Positions 8,154-15,471 of a stretch of 15,749 bases of DNA are shown piece by piece (the first letter of the stretch is position 1; every line of letters begins with the position of its first letter). Under the pieces are notes generated by a model. That model was not told the DNA's origin and made no database searches. It saw nothing but the letters and a program-made list of their open reading frames with translations. This DNA is from Lichenicola sp964249915. GTDB lineage: Bacteria > Pseudomonadota > Alphaproteobacteria > Acetobacterales > Acetobacteraceae. The stretch covers positions 1 to 15,749 of the forward strand of contig CAXUEL010000060.1 of NCBI GenBank assembly GCA_964249915.1, given 5' to 3'. The translations under genes and the position numbers were made by a program.

Positions 8154-8564
8154 TCAGGCCTGCGCAGCGTGGCGCTTCAGGTGTTCCAGTGCGCAATGGT
8201 CCAGTGCGGCGGCATGGGTCGCTTCGAGCGACACCATGGGGGCGCAGCCGGCCTCGAACGCTTCCTGCCAGCGCGGCGCGCAGAGGCACCAGCGGTCACC
8301 GGGGTTGAGGCCGGAGAACCCGTGCTCGGGCCGAGGCGTGGACAGGTCGTTGCCGCGCTGCCGGCTGAAACTCAGAAACTCTGCCGTCACCACCGCACAT
8401 ACGGTGTGGCTGCCGCGGTCCTGTGGTCCGGTGTTGCAGCAGCCGTCGCGGAAGAACCCGGTGAGCGGCTCGGTCGAGCAGGACCGGAGCGTCCCGCCCA
8501 GCACGTTGCGGCCGGACTGGCGGTCCGGCCGGTCGGGGAAGCCGCGGGTCTGGTCGAGTGGCAT
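8154..8564 (-). CDS. DUF2237 family protein
   Basis: A 136-residue DUF2237 protein. Its sequence follows the family closely: NVLGGTLRSCSTEPLTGFFR at 20-39, DGCCNTGPQDRGSHTVCAV at 40-58, TAEFLSFSRQRGNDLSTPRP at 60-79, and GDRWCLCAPRW at 89-99. Conserved cysteines at 29, 42, 43, 56, 93 and 95 suggest metal or redox chemistry, but the function is not established. The ATG at 8564 is chosen because GGAGG lies 9 bases upstream and family similarity begins soon after. The frame is open further upstream, but that extension is arginine-rich shadow sequence. It lies 67 bases downstream of the ABC exporter gene on the same strand, so the two may share a transcript. Confidence 0.92.
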   Translation of the reverse strand: MPLDQTRGFPDRPDRQSGRNVLGGTLRSCSTEPLTGFFRDGCCNTGPQDRGSHTVCAVVTAEFLSFSRQRGNDLSTPRPEHGFSGLNPGDRWCLCAPRWQEAFEAGCAPMVSLEATHAAALDHCALEHLKRHAAQA

Positions 8565-8631
8565 GGCGCGTCGCCTCCGGTGGCGGTGGGTTGGCCAGTC
8601 ATGGAGAATACGAACCCGCGGCGGATAGTTG

Positions 8632-10542
8632 CTACGCCGGGATTGTCCGCACCATCGCGTGGACCGGCGCTGCCTCGGGCGGGCGCTCCGGCAGGAAGCC
8701 GCCGGACTGCCGCTGCCAGAGGGCGGCATACACGTCCTGCCGTGCCAGCAGGGCGGCGTGCGTTCCCTCCTCGACCACGCGACCGGCCTCGATGACGGCG
8801 AGCCGGTCCATGCGCGCGATGGTGGACAGGCGGTGGGCGATCGCGATCACCGTGCGGCCCTGCATCAGCTCGTCGAGCTGCTCCTGGATCGCCGCCTCCA
8901 CCTCGGAGTCGAGCGCCGAGGTCGCCTCGTCGAGCACCAGGATCGGCGCGTCCTTCAGGATCACCCGAGCGATCGCGATGCGCTGGCGCTGGCCGCCGGA
9001 CAGCTTGACGCCGCGCTCGCCGACATGGGCGTCGAAGCCGCGGCGTCCCTGCCAGTCCTCCAGTTGCTCGATGAACTCCAGCGCGTGCGCCCGCCTGGCC
9101 GCCTCCTCGATCTCGTCCTCGGTGGCGTCCGGACGGCCGTAGCGGAGGTTGTCGCGGATCGAGCGGTGCAGCAGCGAGGTGTCCTGGGTCACCATGCCGA
9201 TCTGCGCGCGCAGGCTTTCCTGGGTCACGCCGGCGATGTCCTGGTTGTCGACCAGGATGCGTCCCGAGACCGGGTCGTGGAAGCGCAACAGCAGGTTGAC
9301 CAGGGTCGACTTGCCGGCACCCGACCGGCCGATCAGGCCGACCCGCTCGCCGGCGGCGATCGCGAGGTCGAGGTCGCGCAGGACGCCGCCGCGCTCGCCT
9401 TCCCGACGCGTGCGGCCGTAGTCGAAGGCGACGCGCTCGAACCGGATCTCGCCGGCGACCAGGCGCAGCGGCACGGCGGCGGGCGGATCGGCCATCTGCC
9501 GCGGCACCGCGATCGAGCGCATGCCGTCCTGCACGACGCCCACGTTCTCGAAGATGCCGGTGATGTTCTGCGCGACCCAGCCGGCCATGTTGGAGATCTG
9601 CCAGGCCAGCGGCAGGGCGGTGGCGACGGTGCCGACCGGCACCCGCCCGGCCCGCCAGGCGAGGATGGCCAGGGTGCCGACCGCGGTCACCATGACGGCG
9701 TTCATCACCGCCAGGGTGACGCTCCACAGGGTGACGAGGCGGAGCTGGCGCCGGAACGCCAGGGTGTGCTCGTCCACCGACTCGCGCACGAAGGCGTCCT
9801 CGTCGCGCGAGCGGGCGAACAGCTTCACGGTCAGGATGTTGGTGTAGCTGTCGACGATCCGGCCGGTGAGGCTGGAGCGCACCTCCGACATCCGGCGCGA
9901 GCGCTCGCGCATGTGCGGCACGAATAGGCGCAGGGCGGCGACGTAGCCCGCGAACCAGAACACGATCGGCAGCGCCAGCCGCCAGTCCATCCGTGCCAGC
10001 AGCACGATGGCGCTGCCGCCGTAGACGACGAGGTACCAGACCGCGTTGGTGCCCTGCACCACGCTCTCGCGCAGGCTGGCACCGGTCTGGATCACCCGGT
10101 TGGCGATCCGGCCGGCGAAGTCGTTCTGGAAGAAGGCCCAGCTCTGCCGCACCACGTGCCAGTGGTTCTGCCAGCGGATCAGGTTGGACAGGCCGGGCGC
10201 GATGGCCTGGTTGGTCACCAGGTATTGCGCCAGCAGGGCGGTCGGACGCGCCAGCAGCAGCACCGCCGCCATGCCGAGCAGCTGGCGTCCGGCGTCGTGC
10301 AACAGCGTCGCCGGAGTCTCGGTGGACACCAGCGACGCCACGCGGCCAATGAACACCGGGATCGTGGTGTCGAGCAGGGCCACGACCAGGCCGGTCCCGA
10401 ACAGGGCCACCACCAGCCACGGCGCCTGGGCGATGAAGTGCCAGTAGAAGCGAAGCAGGGCGCGGGGGCTGTCGACCGGAGGCGGGGGCAGGTCCGGAGG
10501 CAGGGCGGTGGGCGTCAGCAGACGCTCGAAGAAGCGGAACAT
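8632..10542 (-). CDS. ABC exporter, fused permease and ATPase (ABCB/MsbA-like)
   Basis: A 636-residue half-transporter expected to act as a homodimer in the inner membrane. The N-terminal membrane domain (about residues 30-340) has several hydrophobic helices, such as PWLVVALFGTGLVVALL and VMVTAVGTLAILAW. The C-terminal ATPase has Walker A GRSGAGKST (K411), the Q-loop GMVTQDTSLL, signature LSGGQRQR, Walker B ILVLDEATSALDSE (D538-E539) and the switch histidine in IAHRLST. All catalytic residues are present. The substrate cannot be told from sequence: lipids, drugs or peptides are possible. The ATG at 10542 is chosen because similarity begins there (RFFERLLTP). The open frame upstream to 10839 is low-complexity and overlaps the start of the divergent gene. 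No clear ribosome site is seen. The stop is TAG. Confidence 0.92.
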   Translation of the reverse strand: MFRFFERLLTPTALPPDLPPPPVDSPRALLRFYWHFIAQAPWLVVALFGTGLVVALLDTTIPVFIGRVASLVSTETPATLLHDAGRQLLGMAAVLLLARPTALLAQYLVTNQAIAPGLSNLIRWQNHWHVVRQSWAFFQNDFAGRIANRVIQTGASLRESVVQGTNAVWYLVVYGGSAIVLLARMDWRLALPIVFWFAGYVAALRLFVPHMRERSRRMSEVRSSLTGRIVDSYTNILTVKLFARSRDEDAFVRESVDEHTLAFRRQLRLVTLWSVTLAVMNAVMVTAVGTLAILAWRAGRVPVGTVATALPLAWQISNMAGWVAQNITGIFENVGVVQDGMRSIAVPRQMADPPAAVPLRLVAGEIRFERVAFDYGRTRREGERGGVLRDLDLAIAAGERVGLIGRSGAGKSTLVNLLLRFHDPVSGRILVDNQDIAGVTQESLRAQIGMVTQDTSLLHRSIRDNLRYGRPDATEDEIEEAARRAHALEFIEQLEDWQGRRGFDAHVGERGVKLSGGQRQRIAIARVILKDAPILVLDEATSALDSEVEAAIQEQLDELMQGRTVIAIAHRLSTIARMDRLAVIEAGRVVEEGTHAALLARQDVYAALWQRQSGGFLPERPPEAAPVHAMVRTIPA

Positions 10543-10744
10543 GCGGCAGCGATGGGCGAGGACCGGGGTGGGGTCAACGGGTTCCGGGCTCCCCGTCTGC
10601 TGCACCGCATCACGTGTTGGTGGCCTCGGTGCAGGGGCTGGTTCCCCGGCATGGCTGCCCGGGCTTTCGTTCGCAAACGGCAGCCGATTAGAGTTGCCCA
10701 ACGGCGGAACCGCTCCGGCCGGGCACGCAGCGCAAGGGAAGGCC
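10543..10744. promoter_or_regulatory. Divergent intergenic region between ABC exporter and TPR gene
   Basis: This 202-base gap separates two outward-facing genes and should hold both promoters. A relatively AT-richer patch with a short imperfect dyad (CGTT-CGCA-AACG at about 10668-10679, followed by GATTAGAGTT) is the most promoter-like part. No defined factor site is recognised. Confidence 0.35.
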
Positions 10745-11506
10745 ATGGCCGAAGGCGGGTTCTTCGAGCGCTTCTTCGGTCGCGGCGAGAGCGAGGAGTC
10801 CGAGGGCGCGGGCTCGGCACCCGACCCGGTCGCCGCCACGGTGGCGATGGACGCGGCGCGCGCCGACCCGGTGCTCGGCGTCGAGGCCGCCGCCTATCTC
10901 CGCCGGCAGGCGCACTTCGTCGCCATCCAGACCGAACACCTGCACGAGCAGCGCCGGGTGCAGCTCGACAACCTGAAGCTCCGCCGCGTGTCGGAGCGGC
11001 TGCGCGTGGCGCTGCAGGTGTTGTTCGTCCTGATCGGCCTGCCGATCGTGCTGGGCCTCGGCGTCATGATCTGGAACGCGGCGCATGACCGCGCGCTGGT
11101 GGTCGAGCCGTTCTCCGCGCCGCCGGACCTTGCCGCCGGCGGGCTCACCGGGCAGGTGATCGCGAAACAGGTGTTGGACCGGCTCGCGGACATGCAGGCG
11201 CAGAGCGAGGCCTCGCGGCCGGCCGACACCTATCGCAACAACTGGGGCGACGCGCTGAAGGTCGAGATTACCGAACTCGGCGTCTCGTTGAGCGATTTCC
11301 GCACCTTTCTCGACGAGGAGCTCGGCCACGAGACCCGCATCTCGGACGAGGTGTTCCGCACCCGGTCGGGGCTGACGATCACCGCACGGGCCGGCGACGC
11401 TGCGGCCAGCGCCTTCGGCGGGGCGGATGCGGACCTCGACAAGCTGGTGCAGGAGGCCGCCGAGGCGGTCTATCGCCGCACCCAGCCGCACCGGTACGGC
11501 GTCTAG
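10745..11506 (+). CDS. N-terminal part of a TPR membrane protein, ended by an in-frame TAG
   Basis: A 253-residue product. The ATG at 10745 has AAGGGA 6 bases upstream. Residues 1-45 are acidic/low-complexity, 50-85 are basic and probably helical, and one transmembrane helix covers about 88-110 (VALQVLFVLIGLPIVLGLGV). The rest, beginning VVEPFSAPPDLAAGGLTGQV, contains NNWGDALKVEITELGVSLSD and LGHETRISDEVFR and is likely periplasmic. I recall this arrangement from alphaproteobacterial proteins that continue into C-terminal TPR repeats. Here the frame meets TAG at 11504 directly after RRTQPHRYGV, and the same frame then continues with a plausible TPR sequence for 359 codons. The gene is therefore probably interrupted, with a tyrosine expected at the stop. 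Whether the truncated membrane protein is made is unknown. Confidence 0.75.
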   Translation: MAEGGFFERFFGRGESEESEGAGSAPDPVAATVAMDAARADPVLGVEAAAYLRRQAHFVAIQTEHLHEQRRVQLDNLKLRRVSERLRVALQVLFVLIGLPIVLGLGVMIWNAAHDRALVVEPFSAPPDLAAGGLTGQVIAKQVLDRLADMQAQSEASRPADTYRNNWGDALKVEITELGVSLSDFRTFLDEELGHETRISDEVFRTRSGLTITARAGDAAASAFGGADADLDKLVQEAAEAVYRRTQPHRYGV

Positions 11507-12586
11507 CTGGCGCAACACGGGCGGCTGGCGGAGGCGACAACGGTCTACGACGGGATCCTCGCCGGCGCCGACCCGAACGAGCAGGCCTGGGCTCACATCG
11601 GCCTTGGCCTGGTGGCGAGGGACAGGGGCGACTGGGCGGGCTTCGCGGCCGAGTGCACCTCGTCCCTGATGCTCAAGCCCGGTTTCGCCCCGGCCCTGGC
11701 GGATCTGGAGGTTGCGGAGTTCGGCCAGGGCCACGACGCGGCAGGAGTCGCGGCTGGACGCGCCTTTCTCGCCGCGAAGCAGAGTTCCAGGCGTGACATG
11801 GGCGAGCCCGTCCGGTCCATCCTCGCGGCCGATGACGCCGCCTGGATGGCCTCCACCGCCAGGGACGTTCCGCAGGCGGTGTCGTCCAGCAGGTCGCTGC
11901 TGAGCCTTCCGCTGTCGCCGTCCTGGCGGGACATCGGGCTGGAAGAACAGGCGTCCGCCCTGCTGATCGACCACGACCCGAACGCGGCGCGCCGTGTTGC
12001 CGCCGGGATCGCCGAGGACTCCGTCCGTTCCAGGATGCTGGGGCAGATCGCCGCAAGCGAGGCCGACCCGTCCGGCGTCGCTCTCCTGCGTCGTGCGATC
12101 GCCGGCGATCCGACCGGCGGCTACGCGAACATCACCGTTCTGGGCAGCAGGACGGCCTGGCTCGCGCTGGCGCTGGCGCGTTCGGGGGATCTCGCCGGTG
12201 CCGCGACCACGATCGGCACGACGCCGCTCGACTGCACGTTCTGCGTCCGCGTGCGCGGGATCGTCGCCTCGCTGGCGGGACGCACGGCCGACGCCGAGCA
12301 CTGGTTCGCGACCGCGATCGGTCAGGCGCCCGAGCTGCCGCAGGGCTACGTCGAGCGGGGCGGGGCGCGCCTGCAAGCGGGCGACGTCGAGGGCGCGCTG
12401 GCGGACGCGAAGAACGCGGCCCGCTACGGCCCGCATGATCCCGACGCGCAGAAGCTGTTCGGCGACGTGCTGGCCAGGAAAGGCAGATGGGACGATGCGC
12501 GCGACCGCTACGAGGCCGCCCTCCGCCTCGCCCCCGCCTGGACCGCCGCCCGCCAGGCCCGCGACGCGGCGACGGCACGCAACTGA
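11507..12586 (+). pseudogene. C-terminal TPR part of the interrupted gene
   Basis: This stretch continues the frame of the preceding fragment immediately after its TAG. It begins LAQHGRLAEATTVYDGILAG and runs 359 residues to a TGA at 12586. It reads as TPR helices: alternating Ala/Leu-rich segments of about 34 residues, for example ARSGDLAGAATTIG, LAGRTADAEHWFATAIGQAP, LQAGDVEGALADAKNAARYG and LARKGRWDDARDRYEAALRL. If translated alone it would need an internal start, such as the GTG at 11612 (324 residues) or the ATG at 11669. Neither has an obvious ribosome site, and the first would cut into a repeat. Without the membrane anchor it would be cytosolic. I read the two parts as one 613-residue gene with a nonsense codon. 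A gene prediction program could call this as a separate CDS. Confidence 0.7.
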
Positions 12587-12759
12587 GCATCGCACCGGCG
12601 CATCGCCGCCATGGACCTCCGGACACCCGTCGTCCGGCAAGTCGTCCGAGCGGGTCCGCCACATCGTCGATCACCGTTGCTTCCGCACCGGTGGATGCGG
12701 TTCGATCGCTCCGGGACCTGGATCGGGCGTCAAACCTCGACGAGACGATCGGACACGTC

Positions 12760-13101
12760 ATGCGATTCCAAGCGTTCGGGATGCTCGTCGCTGCCTGCCT
12801 GTTTTCTTCCGGCGCCGACGCGGCACTGCTCAGGGCGACGCGGCCGGGCGTGATGTGCAGCTCCCCCGCAGCACTTGCCCAGCTGAGCCTTCCCGACGGC
12901 AGCAGCCGCACGGCAGGACCGGACGTCCCGCCGTCGGTCGCCGCCATCGCCCGCGCCGGAGGTTGCACGGAGTTCCCTGCGGGGAACATCGTCATCCTGC
13001 AGACCGCGCGCGGGAACACCAGCATCGTGCGCAGCGACACCCTGACCGGCGACGGCGTGCTGGACACCTTCTACGTCGCCAACATCGACTACGTGCCCTA
13101 G
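12760..13101 (+). CDS. Small secreted protein of unknown function (possibly truncated)
   Basis: A 113-residue product with a clear Sec signal peptide (MRFQAFGMLVAACLFSSGADA, cleavage likely after ADA near residue 21). The mature part has a few cysteines and the segment ALAQLSLPDGSSRTAGPDVP, then ends DTFYVANIDYVP before TAG at 13099. I do not recognise the family. Only a weak purine stretch lies upstream of the ATG at 12760, and the frame is open further upstream. Choice of start rests on the signal peptide. The same frame goes on past the TAG with coding-like sequence, so the true protein may have been longer. It follows the TPR gene on the same strand after 173 bases. Confidence 0.6.
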   Translation: MRFQAFGMLVAACLFSSGADAALLRATRPGVMCSSPAALAQLSLPDGSSRTAGPDVPPSVAAIARAGGCTEFPAGNIVILQTARGNTSIVRSDTLTGDGVLDTFYVANIDYVP

Positions 13102-13357
13102 GTCCCGCCTTCCGACCCGTACAGGGATGCGATCCGGGCCCAGTGCCCTGCCCGGCTCGAAACGTTCGCCGTGCTGGGGGTGCCGTCCTACGAGTTCATC
13201 GAGTCGCTGGGCCAGCCGGTTGCGCGAGCAGATCCTCAAGACGATCGACGACACGTGTGGCGGCGCGCCGGCATGCACTCGCAATCAACAGGTGGTCGAG
13301 ATCGACAAGCGCGGCCTCGATCCGCAATGGATCAGCTTCGTCTGCCGGCATCCGTGA
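13102..13357 (+). pseudogene. Downstream remnant of the secreted protein gene, with a frameshift
   Basis: Directly after the TAG at 13099 the same frame reads VPPSDPYRDAIRAQCPARLE, then TFAVLGVPSYEFIESLGQPV. It degenerates near 13219, but the next frame takes over there (from about 13220) with REQILKTIDDTCGGAPACT, then RNQQVVEIDKRGLDPQWISF and a short cysteine-containing end, reaching TGA at 13357. The two pieces join naturally if one extra base lies around 13214-13222. The paired cysteines and balanced composition look like a secreted-protein C-terminus and not like random frame. It could also be an independent decayed gene. Confidence 0.5.
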
Positions 13358-13437
13358 GGGGAAGCAGCCGGCTTGCTCCGGGCACGAGGCGACAGCAGGC
13401 CTGCGATGGGCGTCGTTGCCGATGATCGTGCCGACAT

Positions 13438-13463
13438 GGGATCCGAACCGGCTTCACGATCCC
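13438..13463. terminator. Hairpin between the secreted-protein remnant and nnrU
   Basis: GGGATC (13438-13443) pairs with GATCCC (13458-13463), with a nested GAA/TTC inside the loop. It lies 4 bases beyond the NnrU stop codon on the minus strand and 80 bases past the plus-strand remnant. No T-tract is present. It is a possible shared terminator between convergent transcripts. Confidence 0.35.
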
Positions 13464-13467
13464 CCGG

Positions 13468-14169
13468 TCAACGCCACCCCGGCAATGGCGACACCCCGAA
13501 CAGCCGGGGATGGAACAGGAGCAGCAGCACCCAGAGCGCCAGACCGGCCGCCGGCGCGATCCAGCCGATCTCCCGCACCGCCAGCCGGTTGCGCCCGGCC
13601 AGGATGGCGCCGAACGGCAGGATCGAGGTCGCCTGCCGCAGCCTTGCCCATCCTTGCGGATCGCGCTGCGCCAGCTTGGCGTCGATGGAGGGCATGCCGG
13701 CCAGCGCGGTGATGCCGAAGGCGCCGAAGAACAACAGCGACACCAGGTCGCCGTTGCCGACGACGTGGACCGCCGACCAGGTCGCGAACGACCAGAGCAT
13801 CGGGTGGCGGGTGACGCGCAGCAGCCCGCGCGGCTCCTGGCCGATCGCCCGCTCGCCGCCGACCGCGGTCGGGTTCGGCACCGTGACCGAGCCGACCAGC
13901 AGCACGAAGGCCGGCGCCATCAGCAGGACGAGGAGCCAGCCGAGCCAGTGCGGTGCCGTCCAGAGCGGCTCGCTGCCGGCCGCGCGGGCCCGCTTCCAGG
14001 TCACCACCAGGGCGGTGATCGCAGCGACCGAGAGCAACGAGAACACGCCGCGGAATCCGGCCTCGCCGATCCGCCCGGCGACCGCCTGGCGCACGCGGGT
14101 GCCGGCGATGCCGACATGCACGCCGATCCACAGCAGCGCGGCGAGGCTCAACAGGCCCAGGCTGGACAT
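13468..14169 (-). CDS. NnrU family integral membrane protein
   Basis: A 233-residue polytopic inner-membrane protein of the NnrU family, named for a gene linked to nitrite/nitric oxide reduction and related to plant 15-cis-zeta-carotene isomerase (Z-ISO). About five hydrophobic segments are visible at 3-22, 41-58, 75-95, 140-158 and 203-220. The family signature RVTRHPMLWSFATWSAVH (118-135), followed by NGDLVSLLFFGAFGITALAG, is intact. Its histidines are candidate heme ligands by analogy to Z-ISO. The ATG at 14169 has GGGAG 6 bases upstream, a strong site. No denitrification genes are visible nearby, so a role in nitrogen oxide metabolism cannot be inferred from context. Confidence 0.92.
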   Translation of the reverse strand: MSSLGLLSLAALLWIGVHVGIAGTRVRQAVAGRIGEAGFRGVFSLLSVAAITALVVTWKRARAAGSEPLWTAPHWLGWLLVLLMAPAFVLLVGSVTVPNPTAVGGERAIGQEPRGLLRVTRHPMLWSFATWSAVHVVGNGDLVSLLFFGAFGITALAGMPSIDAKLAQRDPQGWARLRQATSILPFGAILAGRNRLAVREIGWIAPAAGLALWVLLLLFHPRLFGVSPLPGWR

Positions 14170-14251
14170 CGTCGTCTCCCGGATGTGATGCGGCAGGCCG
14201 CCCGTCAGCCGTCATGCCGCATCGGCCGCGCCTCGGGTAGCGTCGGAGCCG

Positions 14252-14273
14252 GCCGGACAGGCGCCCGTCCGGC
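14252..14273 (-). terminator. Hairpin downstream of the lipoprotein gene
   Basis: A perfect 7-bp stem (GCCGGAC at 14252-14258, GTCCGGC at 14267-14273) with an 8-base loop lies 22 bases after the lipoprotein stop and upstream of nnrU on the minus strand. There is no T-tract, so terminator activity is inferred only from stem and position. Confidence 0.4.
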
Positions 14274-14295
14274 TGGTCCCGGCCTTCCCGGAGGA

Positions 14296-14511
14296 TCAGT
14301 GCACGGCCACGCCGCCACCAGCCGTGACGCCGCCGCCGTTGCCCATCCCGCCATTGGCGCCGCCTTCACCCATGCTGCTGCCGCCGAGGCTGTCCGGAGC
14401 GGCGGGTCCGTTGGCGCCCTGCACCACGGGTGGCGGGGCGCCGGGCTGAGGTCCGCAGGCGGACAGGATCGTCAGGAAGGACAAGGCGGCCGTCAGCTTG
14501 AACAGGACCAT
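14296..14511 (-). CDS. Small glycine-rich lipoprotein
   Basis: A 71-residue predicted lipoprotein. The signal sequence MVLFKLTAALSFLTILSAC ends in a lipobox L-S-A-C, so cysteine 19 should be lipidated and become the mature N-terminus. The residue at +2 is glycine, which does not favour inner-membrane retention by the Asp+2 rule. The mature part is about 50 residues, rich in Gly, Pro and Ala (GPQPGAPPPVVQ, then repeated GG-containing stretches), with no recognisable domain and probably disordered. The ATG at 14511 has GGAG 7 bases upstream. The frame is open far upstream, but that part is arginine-rich and has no homology signal. Small genes of this type are often missed. Confidence 0.72.
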   Translation of the reverse strand: MVLFKLTAALSFLTILSACGPQPGAPPPVVQGANGPAAPDSLGGSSMGEGGANGGMGNGGGVTAGGGVAVH

Positions 14512-14696
14512 CGGGCGTCTCCGGGAACGGGCGGAACGCGAACGCGCGAGGCGGCCGAAAGGCGTCACGGGAACGAGGCCATGCCAGGCCGGAGCTGGCC
14601 TGCCCGGCGCAGGGCGACGACACACAAGCGTCGCGCACCCGCGGGAACGCTTGTCCGTCCCGCGGAAGCGGCTGCCGCTCCCGGCCGGATCGTGGA

Positions 14697-15471
14697 TCAG
14701 CCCGGCCCGGGCAGGACCGGGTGCTTGTCCGGTGCGGCTGGCCGCGGGAAGCTCGGTGGCGGGTTCTTCGCCAGCAGGGACATCGCCTCGTCCACCGCGC
14801 GCTCGAGTTGCGGGTCGTGGCCCTTGCGGATCTGCTCCGGGTCGGCGGACACCTCGATATCGGGCGGGATGCCGATGTTCTCGACCTCCCACTGGCCGTG
14901 CGTGCCGTAGATCGCCCAGCGCGGCGCGGTGACGGTGCCGCCGTCCATCAGCCCAGGCCGCCCCAGGTGCGCTCGCCGACCAGCGGCCCGACCTTGTTCC
15001 TGGCGAACAGCCAGGGCAGCGCGTCGTCGCCCGAGCCGGACATCTCGTTGATGACCATCACCTTGGGCCCGAAGATCGCCTGCGCCGGCTCGACGATCGG
15101 CTCGCCTTCGCGGGTCTCGTCAACCATCTGCGGCGTGCGCCGGAGCTGGTCGACGATGTAGTCGGCGATGTCGCCGCCATGGTTGAAGCGTTCGTCGATC
15201 ACCGCCGCCCGGTGCCCGACCTGCGCGAAGTAGTAGCGGTTGAAGTTGGCGAACCCGCCGGCCTCGGTGTCGGGCAGGTCCGCGGCACGGTCCAGATCTC
15301 GCCGCCGTAGTCGAAGGCGATGCTGGTGCGCGACAGGGTCGGGTGCTGCAGCAGCAGCGGCGGCGAGGCGGCAGGAGCGGCCGGCTGTGCCATGGGCTGG
15401 GCCAGCGGCTGGGCCAGGGCCGGCGCCGTCGCGAAGAACGAAAGGCCGAGCACGACGAGACTGTGACGCAA
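14697..15471 (-). pseudogene. Tricorn protease (S41 family) remnant with large internal deletion
   Basis: Three pieces of a secreted tricorn-type protease, normally a little over 1000 residues, are present in order. The N-terminus begins at a TTG at 15471 after a G-rich site, with a signal peptide (RHSLVVLGLSFFATAPALAQ) and the propeller start HPTLSRTSIAFDYGGEIWTV. Near 15278-15290 the sequence jumps, with a frame change, to the C-terminal core: LPDTEAGGFANFNRYYFAQV, then DERFNHGGDIADYIVDQLRR, PQAIFGPKVMVINE-like residues and GSGDDALPW, which should hold the nucleophile serine. This frame ends after GERTWGGLG at 14948. The last piece (MDGGTVTAPRWAIYG, then QWEVENIGIPPDIEV, to a TGA at 14697) resumes in another frame after a second, short deletion. 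Most of the propeller, the central domains and the PDZ domain are missing. The product cannot be a working protease. Confidence 0.85.

Noticed and set aside
8623..8634. TAG-CAA-CTA at the end of the ABC exporter, matching the CAR-YYA leaky-stop context
   Set aside because: Readthrough would add only about ten residues before TGA, and this context is known mainly from plant viruses and eukaryotes. A chance match is likely.
10745..13357. Genome-wide recoding of TAG as a sense codon
   Set aside because: The HD-GYP, cupin and ABC exporter genes end in TAG at the lengths their families predict, so TAG works as a normal stop here.
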